Source: Methylovulum miyakonense HT12 (GTDB lineage: Bacteria; Pseudomonadota; Gammaproteobacteria; Methylococcales; Methylomonadaceae). From it: 64,000 nucleotides of DNA. Each line of letters starts with the position of its first letter. The first letter of the stretch is position 1. The notes below the pieces were generated by a model. The model searched no databases, was not told where the DNA came from, and worked only from the letters and a program-made list of their open reading frames with translations. Location of the stretch: contig NZ_KB913025.1 in assembly GCF_000384075.1 (NCBI RefSeq), positions 3,078,045-3,142,044 on the forward strand, read 5' to 3'. The translations under genes were made by a program, and so were the position numbers. Positions 52,263 to 62,360 of this stretch are shown here, piece after piece.

Positions 52263-53309
52263 ATGGATGAGAACAAAAAGAAAGCACTCGGCGCGGCTTT
52301 GATGCAAATTGAAAAACAATTTGGTAAAGGTTCGGTCATGCGCATGGGCGATGTCGCGGCTTCACGTGATATAGAAGTGGTTTCTACGGGCTCATTGGGA
52401 TTGGACATCGCCCTAGGCTGCGGTGGTTTGCCACGCGGTCGGGTGGTGGAAATTTACGGCCCGGAATCTTCCGGTAAAACCACGCTGACCCTGCAAGTGA
52501 TTGCGGAAATCCAAAAACTCGGCGGCACAGCGGCGTTTGTCGATGCCGAACACGCGCTAGACCCGGGTTATGCCGAAAAGCTTGGCGTTAACGTTGATGA
52601 TTTGCTGGTTTCCCAGCCTGACACAGGCGAACAAGCTTTAGAAATCACCGATATGCTGGTGCGCTCCGGCGCGGTGGACATTGTCGTCATCGACTCGGTT
52701 GCGGCCTTGACCCCAAAAGCTGAAATCGAAGGCGATATGGGCGATTCGCACATGGGTTTGCAAGCTCGCTTGATGTCGCAAGCCTTGCGTAAACTCACCG
52801 CCAATATCAAACGCGCCAACACATTGGTGATTTTCATCAACCAAATCCGTATGAAAATCGGCGTGATGTTTGGTAGCCCAGAAACCACCACTGGCGGTAA
52901 TGCGTTAAAGTTTTACGCTTCCGTCCGTTTGGACATCCGCCGCATCGGTTCGATTAAAAAAGGCGATGACATTATCGGTAACGAAACCCGTGTGAAAGTC
53001 GTCAAAAATAAAGTTTCGCCACCGTTTAAAGAAGCGGAGTTTGAAATTTTATACGGCGAAGGCATTTCCTTTGTTGGCGAATTGGTGGATTTGGGCGTGA
53101 AATACGGCTTCATCCAAAAATCCGGTTCTTGGTACGCTTACGGCAATGAAAAAATCGGTCAAGGCAAAGACAATGCCAAACAATACCTGAAAGAACACCC
53201 TGAAAAAGCCTTGGAAATCGAACAAAAAATCCGTGCGGAAGCGTTTTCCAAACCGATTCCAGTGCTTGAAGAAGAGCTGGCCGAAGAGCCGTTTGTTGAC
53301 GACGAGTAA
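52263..53309 (+). CDS. recA: Recombinase RecA
   Basis: ATP-dependent strand-exchange protein and LexA co-protease. The 348 aa length is normal. Walker [15 protein letters not shown], Walker [11 protein letters not shown]1 [19 protein letters not shown], and L2 [28 protein letters not shown] are intact; the tail is acidic. RecX follows after 2 bases. No canonical CTG-N10-CAG SOS box is evident in the 200 bases upstream. Confidence 0.99.
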   Translation: MDENKKKALGAALMQIEKQFGKGSVMRMGDVAASRDIEVVSTGSLGLDIALGCGGLPRGRVVEIYGPESSGKTTLTLQVIAEIQKLGGTAAFVDAEHALDPGYAEKLGVNVDDLLVSQPDTGEQALEITDMLVRSGAVDIVVIDSVAALTPKAEIEGDMGDSHMGLQARLMSQALRKLTANIKRANTLVIFINQIRMKIGVMFGSPETTTGGNALKFYASVRLDIRRIGSIKKGDDIIGNETRVKVVKNKVSPPFKEAEFEILYGEGISFVGELVDLGVKYGFIQKSGSWYAYGNEKIGQGKDNAKQYLKEHPEKALEIEQKIRAEAFSKPIPVLEEELAEEPFVDDE

Positions 53310-53311
53310 CA

Positions 53312-53785
53312 ATGCCGGCAGAGGAAACCACCAAAACCATCAAAGCGTATTGCTTACGGTTGCTGGCTAGGCGCGAATACAGCCGCAAAGAATTGCTCAA
53401 CAAATGTTCGCTGAAAGGTTTCCAAAAGAGCGATGTTCTGCCCGTGCTGGATGAATTGACCGACAAAGGCTGGCAAGATGATGCCCGTTACGCCGAGAGC
53501 TACGCACGGCAACGCATCCAAAAAGGTTATGGGCCGATTGCCGTGCAGTACGAACTCAGCCAGAACGGTGTCCAAATCGACACCATCCAACCGCTCCTGC
53601 ACAGTGTTGCCGACAGTTGGCTAGACGTGCTGGAGCAGGTATACCATAAAAAATACACCCATGATCGGCGGTTAAGCCGCCAAGAATGGGCAAAACGTAG
53701 CCGATTTTTAATGCAACGCGGTTTCCCAGCCGATATGGTCAGCGCGTTGTTCACCCATTTAGCCATCCGTTTCCCTAAGTTTTAG
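53312..53785 (+). CDS. recX: Regulatory protein RecX
   Basis: A 157 aa inhibitor of RecA filament extension, with three-helix repeat modules ([56 protein letters not shown]). It directly follows recA and runs 14 bases before alaS. Confidence 0.95.
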   Translation: MPAEETTKTIKAYCLRLLARREYSRKELLNKCSLKGFQKSDVLPVLDELTDKGWQDDARYAESYARQRIQKGYGPIAVQYELSQNGVQIDTIQPLLHSVADSWLDVLEQVYHKKYTHDRRLSRQEWAKRSRFLMQRGFPADMVSALFTHLAIRFPKF

Positions 53786-53799
53786 ACCACACTACTATC

Positions 53800-56409
53800 A
53801 TGAAAAAAATGACTAGCGCTGCTTTACGCGCCGCCTTCCTGGACTTTTTCCGTCAACGTGGACACAGCATTCAGCCATCCAGCTCGCTAGTGCCAGGCAA
53901 TGACCCGACTTTGCTGTTCACCAACGCAGGTATGGTGCAGTTTAAGGACGTATTTTTAGGCCGTGAACACAAACCCTTCACCACTGCCGCGACTAGCCAA
54001 CGTTGCGTACGCGCAGGCGGCAAACATAATGATTTGGAAAACGTCGGCTACACCGCGAGGCACCACACGTTTTTTGAAATGCTCGGCAATTTCAGTTTTG
54101 GTGATTATTTCAAAAAAGAAGCCATTGAATATGCGTGGGAATTTCTGACCAAAGCAATGGAAATCCCCGCCGAAAAACTGTGGGTCACGGTATACGCGGA
54201 AGACCACGAAGCCGAAGCGATATGGTTGAATGAAATCGGCGTTGACCCGAACCGCTTCTCACGTATCGCCACGAAAGACAATTTCTGGTCTATGGGCGAT
54301 GTCGGCCCCTGCGGCCCATGTACCGAAATTTTCTACGACCACGGCGAACATATAAGCGGCGGCCCGCCAGGCAGTCCAGATGAAGACGGCGACCGCTATA
54401 TCGAAATTTGGAACTTGGTGTTCATGCAGTATGACCGTTCCGCCGATGGTACGATGACACCTCTGCCAAAACCTTCAGTAGATACAGGCATGGGCTTGGA
54501 ACGCCTCGCCGCCGTCGCCCAAGGTGTGCATAGCAATTACGAAATCGACTTGTTCCAAAAGTTGCTGACTGCCGCCGCAGTGTTGGCGAAAACCGATGAT
54601 TTGACCAACAGCTCCTTGCGCGTCATCGCCGACCATATCCGCTCTTGCGCGTTTTTGGTTGCCGATGGTGTGATGCCATCCAACGAAGGTCGTGGCTATG
54701 TCTTGCGCCGCATTATTCGTCGCGCCATCCGTCATGGCTACCGTTTAGGCATTCTCGATATTTTCTTCTACAAACTGGTCGCGCCTTTAGTTGCAGAAAT
54801 GGGCGCGGCGTATCCTGAACTTGCCGCTGCACAAGAGCAAGTCGAGCGCATTCTGAAAAAAGAAGAAGAACGCTTTGCGGAAACCTTAGGGCAGGGTATG
54901 AAAATCCTCGAAGCCTGTGTCGCCAAGTTGGAAGGCACGATCATTCCCGGCGAAACCGTGTTCCAACTGTACGACACTTACGGTTTTCCCGTCGATTTGA
55001 CTGCCGATTTTGCCCGTGAACACAATTTGAGCGTCGATTATGACGGCTTTGATAAAGAAATGGCGGCACAACGCGACCGCGCCCGTTCCGCCAGCAGTTT
55101 CGGGGCGGATTACGACCAAGACATCAAACTCGACAGCCAAACCGAATTCACAGGCTACGACAACTTGGATGACGAAGTGCATATTGTCGGTTTGTTTAAA
55201 CTAGGCCAGCCCGTTGATACCTTGGATGAAGGCGACGAAGGCGTGGTGGTCTTGGACAAGACCCCATTCTACGGCGAATCCGGCGGACAAGTCGGTGACT
55301 GTGGCGAACTCAAAACCGACGGGGGCGTGTTTGCGGTAGCCGACACCCAAAAACAAGGCGGCACGTTGTTCCTGCACAAAGGCAAAGTCGTTTCCGGCGA
55401 GTTGAAAGTCGGGGATTTGTGCAATGCCAAAGTCAGTGCCGAAGAGCGCAAAGCCACCGAACTGAACCATTCCGCCACCCATTTATTACACGCCGCCTTG
55501 CGCCAAACCTTGGGCGACCACGTTGCGCAAAAAGGCTCGCTGGTCAATCCTGAACGTCTGCGTTTCGACTTTTCACATTTTGAACCCGTCACACCGGAAC
55601 AAATCAGCGTTTTAGAAAAACTGGTCAACGAACAAATCCGCTTGAACCAGCCCGTTTCCGCCGAAATTATGGCAAAAGACGACGCGGTCAAAGCAGGCGC
55701 AATGGCTTTGTTCGGCGAAAAATACGGCGATGAAGTGCGGGTATTAAAAATCGGCGCATTCTCTACCGAACTCTGCGGCGGTACGCACGTTGAACGCGCA
55801 GGCGACATCGGCTGCTTTAAAATCATCAGCGAGACGGGCGTAGCCGCAGGTGTGCGCCGTATCGAAGCCGTCACTGGCGCGGGTTGCATGGCATGGCTAG
55901 GTGAGCGCGAACAGGTGCTGAACACCATCGCCGGATTGCTGAAAAGCGCACCCGACAAAGCCGCAGAAAAAGTCGAACAGTTACTGGCAAAAAGCCGTGA
56001 CTTGGAAAAACAACTCGAACGCCTCAACGCCAAGCTCGCAAGCTCGCAAGGTGATGATCTAGTCAATCAAGCCGTCGAAGTCGCTGGCACGAAAGTTTTG
56101 GCGGTCAAACTCGAAGGCATAGAAGCCAAAGCCCTACGCGACCTCGCCGACCAATTGAAAAACAAACTTGGCAGCGCGGTGGTGGTGTTGGCAGTCGTCG
56201 AAGGCGACAAAGTCAGCTTGGTTGCAGGTGTGAGTAAAGACCGGATGGGGCAAGTGAAAGCAGGCGATTTAGTCAATTTTGTCGCCCAACAAGTTGGCGG
56301 CAAAGGCGGCGGCAGGCCGGATATGGCAATGGCTGGCGGGAATGATCCTAGTGGCTTGAGTGCGGCTTTGGGTGGGGTTTTGGGTTGGGTGCAGGAGAAA
56401 TTAGCTTAA
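53800..56409 (+). CDS. alaS: Alanyl-tRNA synthetase
   Basis: Charges tRNA-Ala. The 869 aa protein shows the class II core ([39 protein letters not shown]), the editing-domain zinc motifs ([26 protein letters not shown]), a coiled coil near 690-740, and the DHHA1 C-terminal domain ([12 protein letters not shown]). The operon order recA-recX-alaS is common in gammaproteobacteria. Confidence 0.98.
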   Translation: MKKMTSAALRAAFLDFFRQRGHSIQPSSSLVPGNDPTLLFTNAGMVQFKDVFLGREHKPFTTAATSQRCVRAGGKHNDLENVGYTARHHTFFEMLGNFSFGDYFKKEAIEYAWEFLTKAMEIPAEKLWVTVYAEDHEAEAIWLNEIGVDPNRFSRIATKDNFWSMGDVGPCGPCTEIFYDHGEHISGGPPGSPDEDGDRYIEIWNLVFMQYDRSADGTMTPLPKPSVDTGMGLERLAAVAQGVHSNYEIDLFQKLLTAAAVLAKTDDLTNSSLRVIADHIRSCAFLVADGVMPSNEGRGYVLRRIIRRAIRHGYRLGILDIFFYKLVAPLVAEMGAAYPELAAAQEQVERILKKEEERFAETLGQGMKILEACVAKLEGTIIPGETVFQLYDTYGFPVDLTADFAREHNLSVDYDGFDKEMAAQRDRARSASSFGADYDQDIKLDSQTEFTGYDNLDDEVHIVGLFKLGQPVDTLDEGDEGVVVLDKTPFYGESGGQVGDCGELKTDGGVFAVADTQKQGGTLFLHKGKVVSGELKVGDLCNAKVSAEERKATELNHSATHLLHAALRQTLGDHVAQKGSLVNPERLRFDFSHFEPVTPEQISVLEKLVNEQIRLNQPVSAEIMAKDDAVKAGAMALFGEKYGDEVRVLKIGAFSTELCGGTHVERAGDIGCFKIISETGVAAGVRRIEAVTGAGCMAWLGEREQVLNTIAGLLKSAPDKAAEKVEQLLAKSRDLEKQLERLNAKLASSQGDDLVNQAVEVAGTKVLAVKLEGIEAKALRDLADQLKNKLGSAVVVLAVVEGDKVSLVAGVSKDRMGQVKAGDLVNFVAQQVGGKGGGRPDMAMAGGNDPSGLSAALGGVLGWVQEKLA

Positions 56410-57408
56410 ATTTTAGGGTATGCGATGCACACACCGCTTGGCTCAACCCGCGATATTTCTAAGATGAAGCATTTATATAGATTTCGAACAATTAATTCTT
56501 TATTTAAATTCAAAGAGCTAGAGAACCAAGAAATATATTTTGCATCTCCAGATCAACTCAACGATCCTATGGAAGGGTTTAAAGATATGATCTGGTGTGG
56601 CGATCAAGTTGTATGGGCAAATCTTCTGAAACATTATTTGTTATGTTTAGATGATTTTTTTGTCCTTTTTCTTATCTCGAATTCTTCTAAGGATCAAAAA
56701 TTTCAGCTCAGCGAGTCTAAAATTAATATTTTCAAAACTAAAGAATGTTTTGAAAACTCAAATCAGATCGATATATATAAAGAAATCTGCAACCTTTTTT
56801 TCTCTAGTCAGGAAATTGCAGATTTTCCAAAATTTTTGGCTTCTCGGATAAAACCTATACGAAAAAATGAACTGTCTATTTATTTGCAAAGTTTACATTT
56901 ACATGCGCTTAATGCGATTTTTTCTGCTTATGAAAAATATGCCGGCATAAAAAATGTTTTGAATGGATATGAGTTAGAAGCGATTAATCTGGATGGCTTA
57001 TCACAGATAAATATCATTGAGGAAAATCATTCAAATGCAGAGGATTGGGCAGAGAAATTTTTCACTTTTTCGGGGATGATACTTGGGGAGATCGGTCTTA
57101 TAACTCAATTCAATCATGACAATATAAAAAACAATGAAATGCAATTTTTTTCTTGGTTTCCGAAAGCATATGTTAAAGAACTAGAAAAGCTCACTTATCC
57201 AAATTGGTATGTCGCTTGTTTTATGGAGAATGACCATAATCCTTCAATGTGGTCTCATTATGCAGATAAACACAAGGGAGTTTGTTTGAAATTTAAAATA
57301 AACTCAATTGATGAAAAGTTTTTTATCAGGCTTTCACAAACTTTAAATTGGGATGGAAGGGAAACGAAACCAACCACGCATTGCCATGATAATTTATTTT
57401 ATAAAATA

Positions 57409-59108
57409 AGTAATTACACAAAAGTAACCCGGTATTCATCGCCGAATTTTGAAAGGATGTCCAATACGGCCTGTTTCAATGTCCCGTAACTGGCATAGCA
57501 CGATAGGGGCAGCCATTCATACTTGATCTTGCGCCAGACGATTTCGATCAGGTTAAGCTCAGGGCTATAGGGCGGCAGATAATGCAACACGACACCTTGC
57601 GCCATCCAGTCGTCGCGGCGTGCCAAAAAGGCGCGGCTGGTGTGCATGGAAGCGTTGTCAATAATGACGACGCACGGTTTTTTATGGACGGCGTAGCCGT
57701 CGCCATAGTGTGCGGCAAACAGGTCGAAGGCCCCGGCCACCTGTTCAGTTTTGACGCTCCCTTCAACGGTGTGGAAAAAAAGACCGGCTGTCCCGGGAAA
57801 CAAACCCCAGGACATTGAGGCGCTGGCTATGGAAACAGGGGATTTCCAACGTCTGGCCTTTGGGGTTGCCAGGCGTAAGGCACGGAGGACGTGGTGCTGA
57901 AGCCGGATTCGTCAACAGGTGATTTTTCCGTCGGACATCGGAATTTGTCGAGCCCGGTTGGACCGTGTTGGTGAAGCCCTCAATAGCTGGCTTTTCAAGG
58001 CGCTGCTTGACACCCGCGACTGCCAACACGGAGCGGTAGCCCGTGTGCGTTACACCGCTGTGATGTCCGTCGGCCTCCAGCGCGCTCGCTGAACTTGGCG
58101 CCTCGTCGATCCACCTCGGTGGTCGGGCCTGGGGTGTCATAGTGGTGCCGCGGATGAGAGCGTGGCATGACGGTTTTGCGCTATACGGATTAGGGTGGGT
58201 CCAGTCGCTTGCGAGGTTTACTTGATATGCTGTGTGCTCCCGTAGTGTGCGAGTGTAGGTGATATTGTAGCTCCAGGGCTAATAGGGGACAGGTCTAGAG
58301 CTATGCCAATCACACTTGTTGCGAGCATCCAGTTTCTGTACGGCGGTCGTTGCCAAATAAGGCTTGCCTTAGGTTGTACGAGTGGTAAGACAGTTGCTCA
58401 ATTTAATGAGCGGGACTGTGGACACGGTTTCTTTATGGACCGCGTAGCCGTCGCCATAGTGGTCGCGGCAACAGGTCGAAGGCCCTGGCCACGCTTGTCA
58501 GGTCTTTGACGCTCCTTCACGGTGTGCGAAAAAAGACCTGGCTTGTCCGCGGGAAACAAACCCCAGGACATTGAGGCGCTGCTATGGAAACAGGGATTCA
58601 ACATCCGGCCCTTTGGGTTGCCAGGCCGTAAGGCATCGGAGACGTGTCTGAACCGATGTCGCAAAATGGCGGCTGATGTCTCACGGCACATAGTTCAGAC
58701 GGTTTATGCCTTGCTTGGCAAGCTGGCAACTGCTGTTCGGACGCTCACGCGCATGTAACGTAAACTGCCCCAAGTCGTCGCGACTCGGTCGTCAGACTTG
58801 GCTGCTGATCGCGGGTTCTGAACTGTCCACAGTGTCTGGTAAATGGACGGGCGGTAACAGCGCGAACTTGCCTAAGCGGTTGACATGCTGATGGCATCAC
58901 TGACTGAGCTGTTATCGTAATGCCGCTGCCGCTCAGCCAACAAGGCGTGGGCGCGTCTTCGCACCTTAAAGTTTGGGTGGGTCTTGTAAAGCGCATCCAA
59001 CTCTTGCTTGTCTGTGTCGCTGAGTGGCCGGACAAATTTTAAACGTGGCATGGTGGTGGTGGCTCAAAAAGCTTATATTTTATACCATAAAACTTATGTC
59101 AAATTACT
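57409..59108 (-). mobile_element. IS630-family element, copy A (with abnormal interior)
   Basis: Ends AGTAATTACACAAAAG and (reverse complement) AGTAATTTGACATAAG form terminal inverted repeats; a TA is duplicated outside both (57407-57408 and 59109-59110), the hallmark of the IS630/Tc1 group. The 1700-base length exceeds copy B (1096 bases) because the interior after about 57922 is scrambled: a partial second copy of the 57700-57900 portion lies at 58405-58640. Confidence 0.85.
57414..59051 (-). pseudogene. IS630 transposase remnants, copy A
   Basis: The C-terminal part at 57414-57815 is open for 133 codons and contains the second Asp and the Glu of the DDE triad (VVIIDNASMHTSRAF, LPPYSPELNLIEIVW). 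The N-terminal part (from ATG 59051, MPRLKFVRPLS) is present only for its first 40 or so codons. The middle is not readable as one frame. Confidence 0.8.
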
Positions 59109-59591
59109 TACAATACGATAAAAAACATCCTGAAATTGACTTTTTTAGGTCATTCCAATTGCCAATTCCCGTTCTGAATGCCAATTGGTATGTTTCTGAA
59201 AATGGGCAGATAAGCTCCTGCCACGACGATGTTTTTGATAATGTATCTGAATGGAGAAACCAATATTGGGTTAAATTTATTAATTCAATCACAGTAAAAA
59301 ACCAAGATTGGGATTATGAAAAAGAATATAGATTAATCCTTACTGGTATGACCAGTGATCTAGATTCATCAGAACGCAAATTGAAATACGACTTCAACGA
59401 TTTAGAAGGCATTATTTTTGGAATCAACACGTCAGAGCAAGATAAATTAGAGATTATCAAAATAATAGAATCTAAATGTCGTACCAACAATCGCAATAAT
59501 TTTAAGTTCTATCAATCCTATTATTCTAGTTACAACGGGCAAATAGAATCTAAAGAATTGAGTTTTCTTAAATTTAAAGGCTTGTAGCAAG

Positions 59592-59625
59592 GTAGCCCGT
59601 AAGGAGCAAAGCGGATTACGGAGTT
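59592..59625. repeat. Dispersed GTAGCCCGTAAGGAGCAAAGCGGATTACGG-type repeat
   Basis: A short imperfect palindrome just past the DUF2971 stop, of the kind often found between genes in gammaproteobacteria. Position is approximate. Confidence 0.4.
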
Positions 59626-59717
59626 TTCCAAATTCAACAAGTCAGGTAGGGTGGGAAACAATGAATGACGCAAATACCGATTGAAATACATTTTCAAAAT
59701 CAAATGAGGTAGCAATT

Positions 59718-59915
59718 ATGTCTAATAAATTCCACTTGATCTACTGGAAATCAGACCAGTTTTGGTTGGGAAAGCTCATGGAACACCCTGAGATTATGAC
59801 GCAGGGTGAAACCTTAGAGGAACTGGAAGCCAATATTATGGATGCTTACCAAATGATGGTATTTGATGATTTACCGCCGCAATATCAAATAAAGGAAATC
59901 GTGTGTGAAGCGTAG
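59718..59915 (+). CDS. hicB: HicB-family antitoxin
   Basis: A 65 aa protein of the partial RNase-H-like HicB fold (FHLIYWKSDQFWLGKLMEHPEIMTQGETLEELEANIMDAYQMM). The TLEELEANIMDAYQ part is diagnostic. It is shorter than HicB proteins with a C-terminal DNA-binding domain. It overlaps hicA by 11 bases. Confidence 0.9.
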   Translation: MSNKFHLIYWKSDQFWLGKLMEHPEIMTQGETLEELEANIMDAYQMMVFDDLPPQYQIKEIVCEA

Positions 59916-60087
59916 CGAATTTATTCGTTGGTTGCAGCAACACGATTGCGTATTGCATCGCAATGGCGGCAGGCACGATATTTACGTTAATTTGAAGAAT
60001 GGTAAAAAACAGCCTGTTCCTCGCCATAATGAAATTGATGATTTGCTGGTAAAGCATATTAAAAAGCAACTGGGTTTAGATGCTTAA
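59905..60087 (+). CDS. hicA: HicA-family mRNA interferase toxin
   Basis: A 60 aa double-stranded-RNA-binding-like toxin with the catalytic His in GGRHDIYVN and the KQPVPRHNEI motif. GTG start at 59905. In this module the antitoxin comes first, as in many hicBA pairs. Confidence 0.92.
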   Translation: MKRSEFIRWLQQHDCVLHRNGGRHDIYVNLKNGKKQPVPRHNEIDDLLVKHIKKQLGLDA

Positions 60088-60110
60088 TTGGGCGGCTTGA
60101 CATAAAGCCA

Positions 60111-60185
60111 GGTAGGGTGGGCAGTGCTTTTTTGCCCACCGATTATGCCGACAATGGTGGGCAGAAAAGCCTTGCCCACCCTACG
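60111..60185. repeat. Nested inverted repeat (GTAGGGTGGGCA)
   Basis: GTAGGGTGGGCA (60112-60123) and TGCCCACCCTAC (60173-60184) are exact complements, with a second inner pair of GCCCACC/GGTGGGC. Repeats of this kind are dispersed between genes; a long cruciform-like hairpin can form. Confidence 0.6.
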
Positions 60186-60249
60186 GCTTCATAAGTAACG
60201 TTATCGGGCTTTTATTATTTCCAACTCCGCTATCGCTGCATACAGCCTC

Positions 60250-60277
60250 TAGGTTGGGGTGACGTAAGGAACCAACA
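60250..60277. repeat. Dispersed repeat left of IS630 copy B
   Basis: TAGGTTGGGGTGACGTAAGGAACC resembles, in inverse orientation, the repeat at 61395-61423. The two flank IS630 copy B. Confidence 0.4.
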
Positions 60278-60292
60278 ATATTTGATTGCCTA

Positions 60293-61388
60293 AGTAATTA
60301 CACAAAAGTAACCCGGTATTCATCGCCGAATTTTGAAAGGATGTCCAATACGGCCTGTTTCAATGTCCCGTAACTGGCATAGCACGATAGGGGCAGCCAT
60401 TCATACTTGATCTTGCGCCAGACGATTTCGATCAGGTTAAGCTCAGGGCTATAGGGCGGCAGATAATGCAACACGACACCCTTGCGCCATCCAGTCGTCG
60501 CGGCGTGCCAAAAAGGCGCGGCTGGTGTGCATGGAAGCGTTGTCAATAATGACGACGCACGGTTTTTTTATGGACGGCGTAGCCGTCGCCATAGTGTGGC
60601 GGCAAACAGGTCGAAGGCCCCCGGCCACCTGTTCAGTTTTGACGCTCCCCTTCAACGGTGGGAAAAAAAGACCGGCTGTCCCGGGAAACAAACCCCAGGA
60701 CATTGAGGCGCTGGCTATGGAAACAGGGGATTTCCAACGTCCGGCCTTTGGGTTGCCAGGCGTAAGGCACGGAGGACGCGGTGCTGAAGCCGGATTCGTC
60801 AAAATAGAACAGGCTGATTTTGTCTTCATCGTCCCATTTTTCAGGGGGCGGTTTGGATGTCCTTGGCCTTGGCAAAGCCCTCGGCACAACGCCTGCTTTT
60901 TACGGAGCGCCTGCACCGCCGCCATGAATAACCGGTTTTTTTAAAATGCGCCTTAACGTCCCGGTCGCCGACTTTTTCCGGGTCCGGGCCTCCAGAAGGG
61001 CTTGGGCCTGCTTGATTTGGCGCGGTTCTTCGTCCAATTGGGCCCGGAACAGTGCGATTTCTTCGGGCGTGTAAATCGGTGGACGCCCGGAGCGCGGTAA
61101 ATCCCCAAGCCCGCCGACACCTTGCGCGTTGAAGCGGTTGATCCACTGGCTGATAGGGTCACGGTCAACCTGGAAAATGGCTTGTAGCTGGTTTATCGTA
61201 TGCCCGCTGCCGCTCAGCAACAAGGCGTGGGCGCGTCTTCGCACCTTAAAGTTTGGGTGGGTCTTGTAAAGCGCATCCAACTCTTGCTTGTCTGTGTCGC
61301 TGAGTGGCCGGACAAATTTTAAACGTGGCATGGGGGCGGTGGCTCAAAAAGCTTATATTTTATACCCTTTAACTTATGTCAAATTACT
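60293..61388 (-). mobile_element. IS630-family element, copy B
   Basis: The 1096-base element has the same terminal repeats as copy A (AGTAATT at each end) and a duplicated TA at 60291-60292 and 61389-61390. Normal size for the family. It lies between hicBA and an antitoxin pseudogene. Confidence 0.9.
60298..61331 (-). pseudogene. IS630 transposase, frameshifted, copy B
   Basis: The N-terminal region (60900-61331) with the HTH pattern (HTINQLQAIFQVDRDPISQWINRFN) is intact. The DDE domain is broken into several frames: FYFDESGF (first Asp), VVIIDNASMHTSRAF (second Asp) and LPPYSPELNLIEIVW (Glu). At least four differences from copy A are single-base changes in homopolymer runs (for example 60479-60481 CCC and 60563-60569 T7), so some breaks may be sequencing error. 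Confidence 0.85.
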
Positions 61389-61394
61389 TACAAT

Positions 61395-61423
61395 GTTGGG
61401 GTTCGTTCCTCACCCCAACCTAC
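61395..61423. repeat. Dispersed hairpin repeat
   Basis: GTTGGGGTTCGTTCCTCACCCCAAC forms an 8-bp stem. Related sequences occur at 38248, 60250 (inverted) and, more remotely, 20437 and 21233. Confidence 0.5.
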
Positions 61424-61466
61424 AAATTAACGGGATGGTTACTTGCCAAATCTAAGACTTTTTACC

Positions 61467-61620
61467 ATGTCCATCCAAATTAAACCCAGAAATAGAACGA
61501 CGGCTTGGCTTTTTAGTGATGCAAACAGGGCGTTCTAAAGCCGATTCTCTGTAAGAAATCATTGAAAACGGCATTGAGGGTTTAGAGGGTTATTATCTGG
61601 CGACGGAAGTGATTGTATGG
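61467..61620 (+). pseudogene. RelB-like antitoxin remnant
   Basis: After ATG 61467 (MSIQIKP) a frameshift in CCC (61485-61487) leads into a frame that reads EIERRLGFLVMQTGRSK, a stop (TAA after ADSL), then EIIENGIEGLEGYYLATE. This is the pattern of RelB/DinJ-type antitoxins. It is broken by one frameshift and one nonsense codon. No intact toxin follows. The 465-base gap 61389-61852 also holds a short open frame (61617-61711). Confidence 0.6.
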
Positions 61621-61711
61621 ATAACATCGCACCATTTGCGGAACTTGGTCTGGTGGGTGTATTCTTGCTGTGACGGCAGCTGTTGTGTTTGGCACCGTAA
61701 ATAAAAACTAA
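61617..61711 (+). pseudogene. Tiny membrane peptide frame with a frameshift
   Basis: MDNIAPFAELGLVGVF ends at a TGA, but a one-base shift near 61665 continues as AVTAAVVFGTVNKN and stops. The combined 31-residue peptide would span the membrane once. Without other sequences it is a weak call. Confidence 0.2.
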
Positions 61712-61852
61712 AAATAATATCGGAAGAATTAGAAATTTCGCGTTGGGACTTATGTGTTGGCATGGGTTCCAAAAGAAATAAGCAGAAGCAGCTAAATTTA
61801 ATCAGGGAGGATATTTAATAAAGCAACTAATAAAAACAATGAGGAATTTATT

Positions 61853-62245
61853 ATGCTGGCAAAAATAACTGTATCAGATTTTATGACTAAAAGATTGGTC
61901 ACGTTGACTAAAGACACCAATGTGATTGATGCCATCAAAAAATTACTGGACCATAAAGTGACTTCCGCTCCGGTCATTGATTCCAAAGGCCAATTGGTCG
62001 GTATGTTTTCTGAAAAAGATGGCATGAGGGTTTTTTTGGAAAGTGTTTACAACCAGGGCATGTCGGGCAAAGTGGGCGAATACATGAGCACTGAAACCAT
62101 CAGTGTCGATGCCAAATCCAGTATCGTAGATCTGGCTGAAAAATTAGATAAATCTTCGGTCAGAAGCTTTCCGGTATTTGAAGAGGGTGAGTTCGTTGGC
62201 GTAATTAGCCGTGTTGACGTGCTAAGGGCGTTGGTTGACATTTAA
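61853..62245 (+). CDS. CBS-domain pair protein
   Basis: A 130 aa protein made of two CBS domains (VSDFMTKRLVTLTKDTNVIDAIKKLLDHKVTSAPVID, then MSTETISVDAKSSIVDLAEKLDKSSVRSFPVFE). Stand-alone CBS pairs bind adenosine nucleotides and regulate enzymes or transporters. Strong ribosome site (GAGGAAT) before ATG 61853. Its likely terminator at 63517 is now separated from it by an IS. Confidence 0.93.
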   Translation: MLAKITVSDFMTKRLVTLTKDTNVIDAIKKLLDHKVTSAPVIDSKGQLVGMFSEKDGMRVFLESVYNQGMSGKVGEYMSTETISVDAKSSIVDLAEKLDKSSVRSFPVFEEGEFVGVISRVDVLRALVDI

Positions 62246-62360
62246 GCCGTAATCCCAAAAACAACTGGAAGCACAAGGTGTCCGTCCGGCCCCGTAGGCA
62301 ATGATGCTGCAACCCGGTAGTCCAACGCAGGTAATTGAATTATTGCTTGTCTTATAAATA

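Larger units (their letters stand above)
56464..59587 (+). pseudogene. DUF2971 gene interrupted by an IS630 element
   Basis: The left part (56464-57408) encodes a DUF2971-type protein (LYRFRTINSLFKFKELENQEIYFASPDQLNDPMEGFKD, then CFMENDHNPSMWSHYADKHKGVCLKF). The right part (59111-59587) continues in frame (QYDKKHPEIDFFRSF, then NQDWDYEKEYRLIL). Removal of 57409-59110 (the element plus one TA copy) rejoins codon ATA (57406-57408) to CAA (59111) and restores a frame of about 473 codons from ATG 56464. The gene is AT-rich compared with alaS, suggesting transfer. Some DUF2971 proteins are in defence islands, but no role is proven here. Confidence 0.88.

Noticed and set aside
52136-52408. Antisense frame over the recA start
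   Set aside because: It lies over the recA coding region and mirrors it; shadow of a real gene.
57943-58390. Foreign insertion within IS630 copy A
   Set aside because: The segment does not match a recognisable gene and is flanked by noisy copies of the element; more likely an assembly or polishing artefact.
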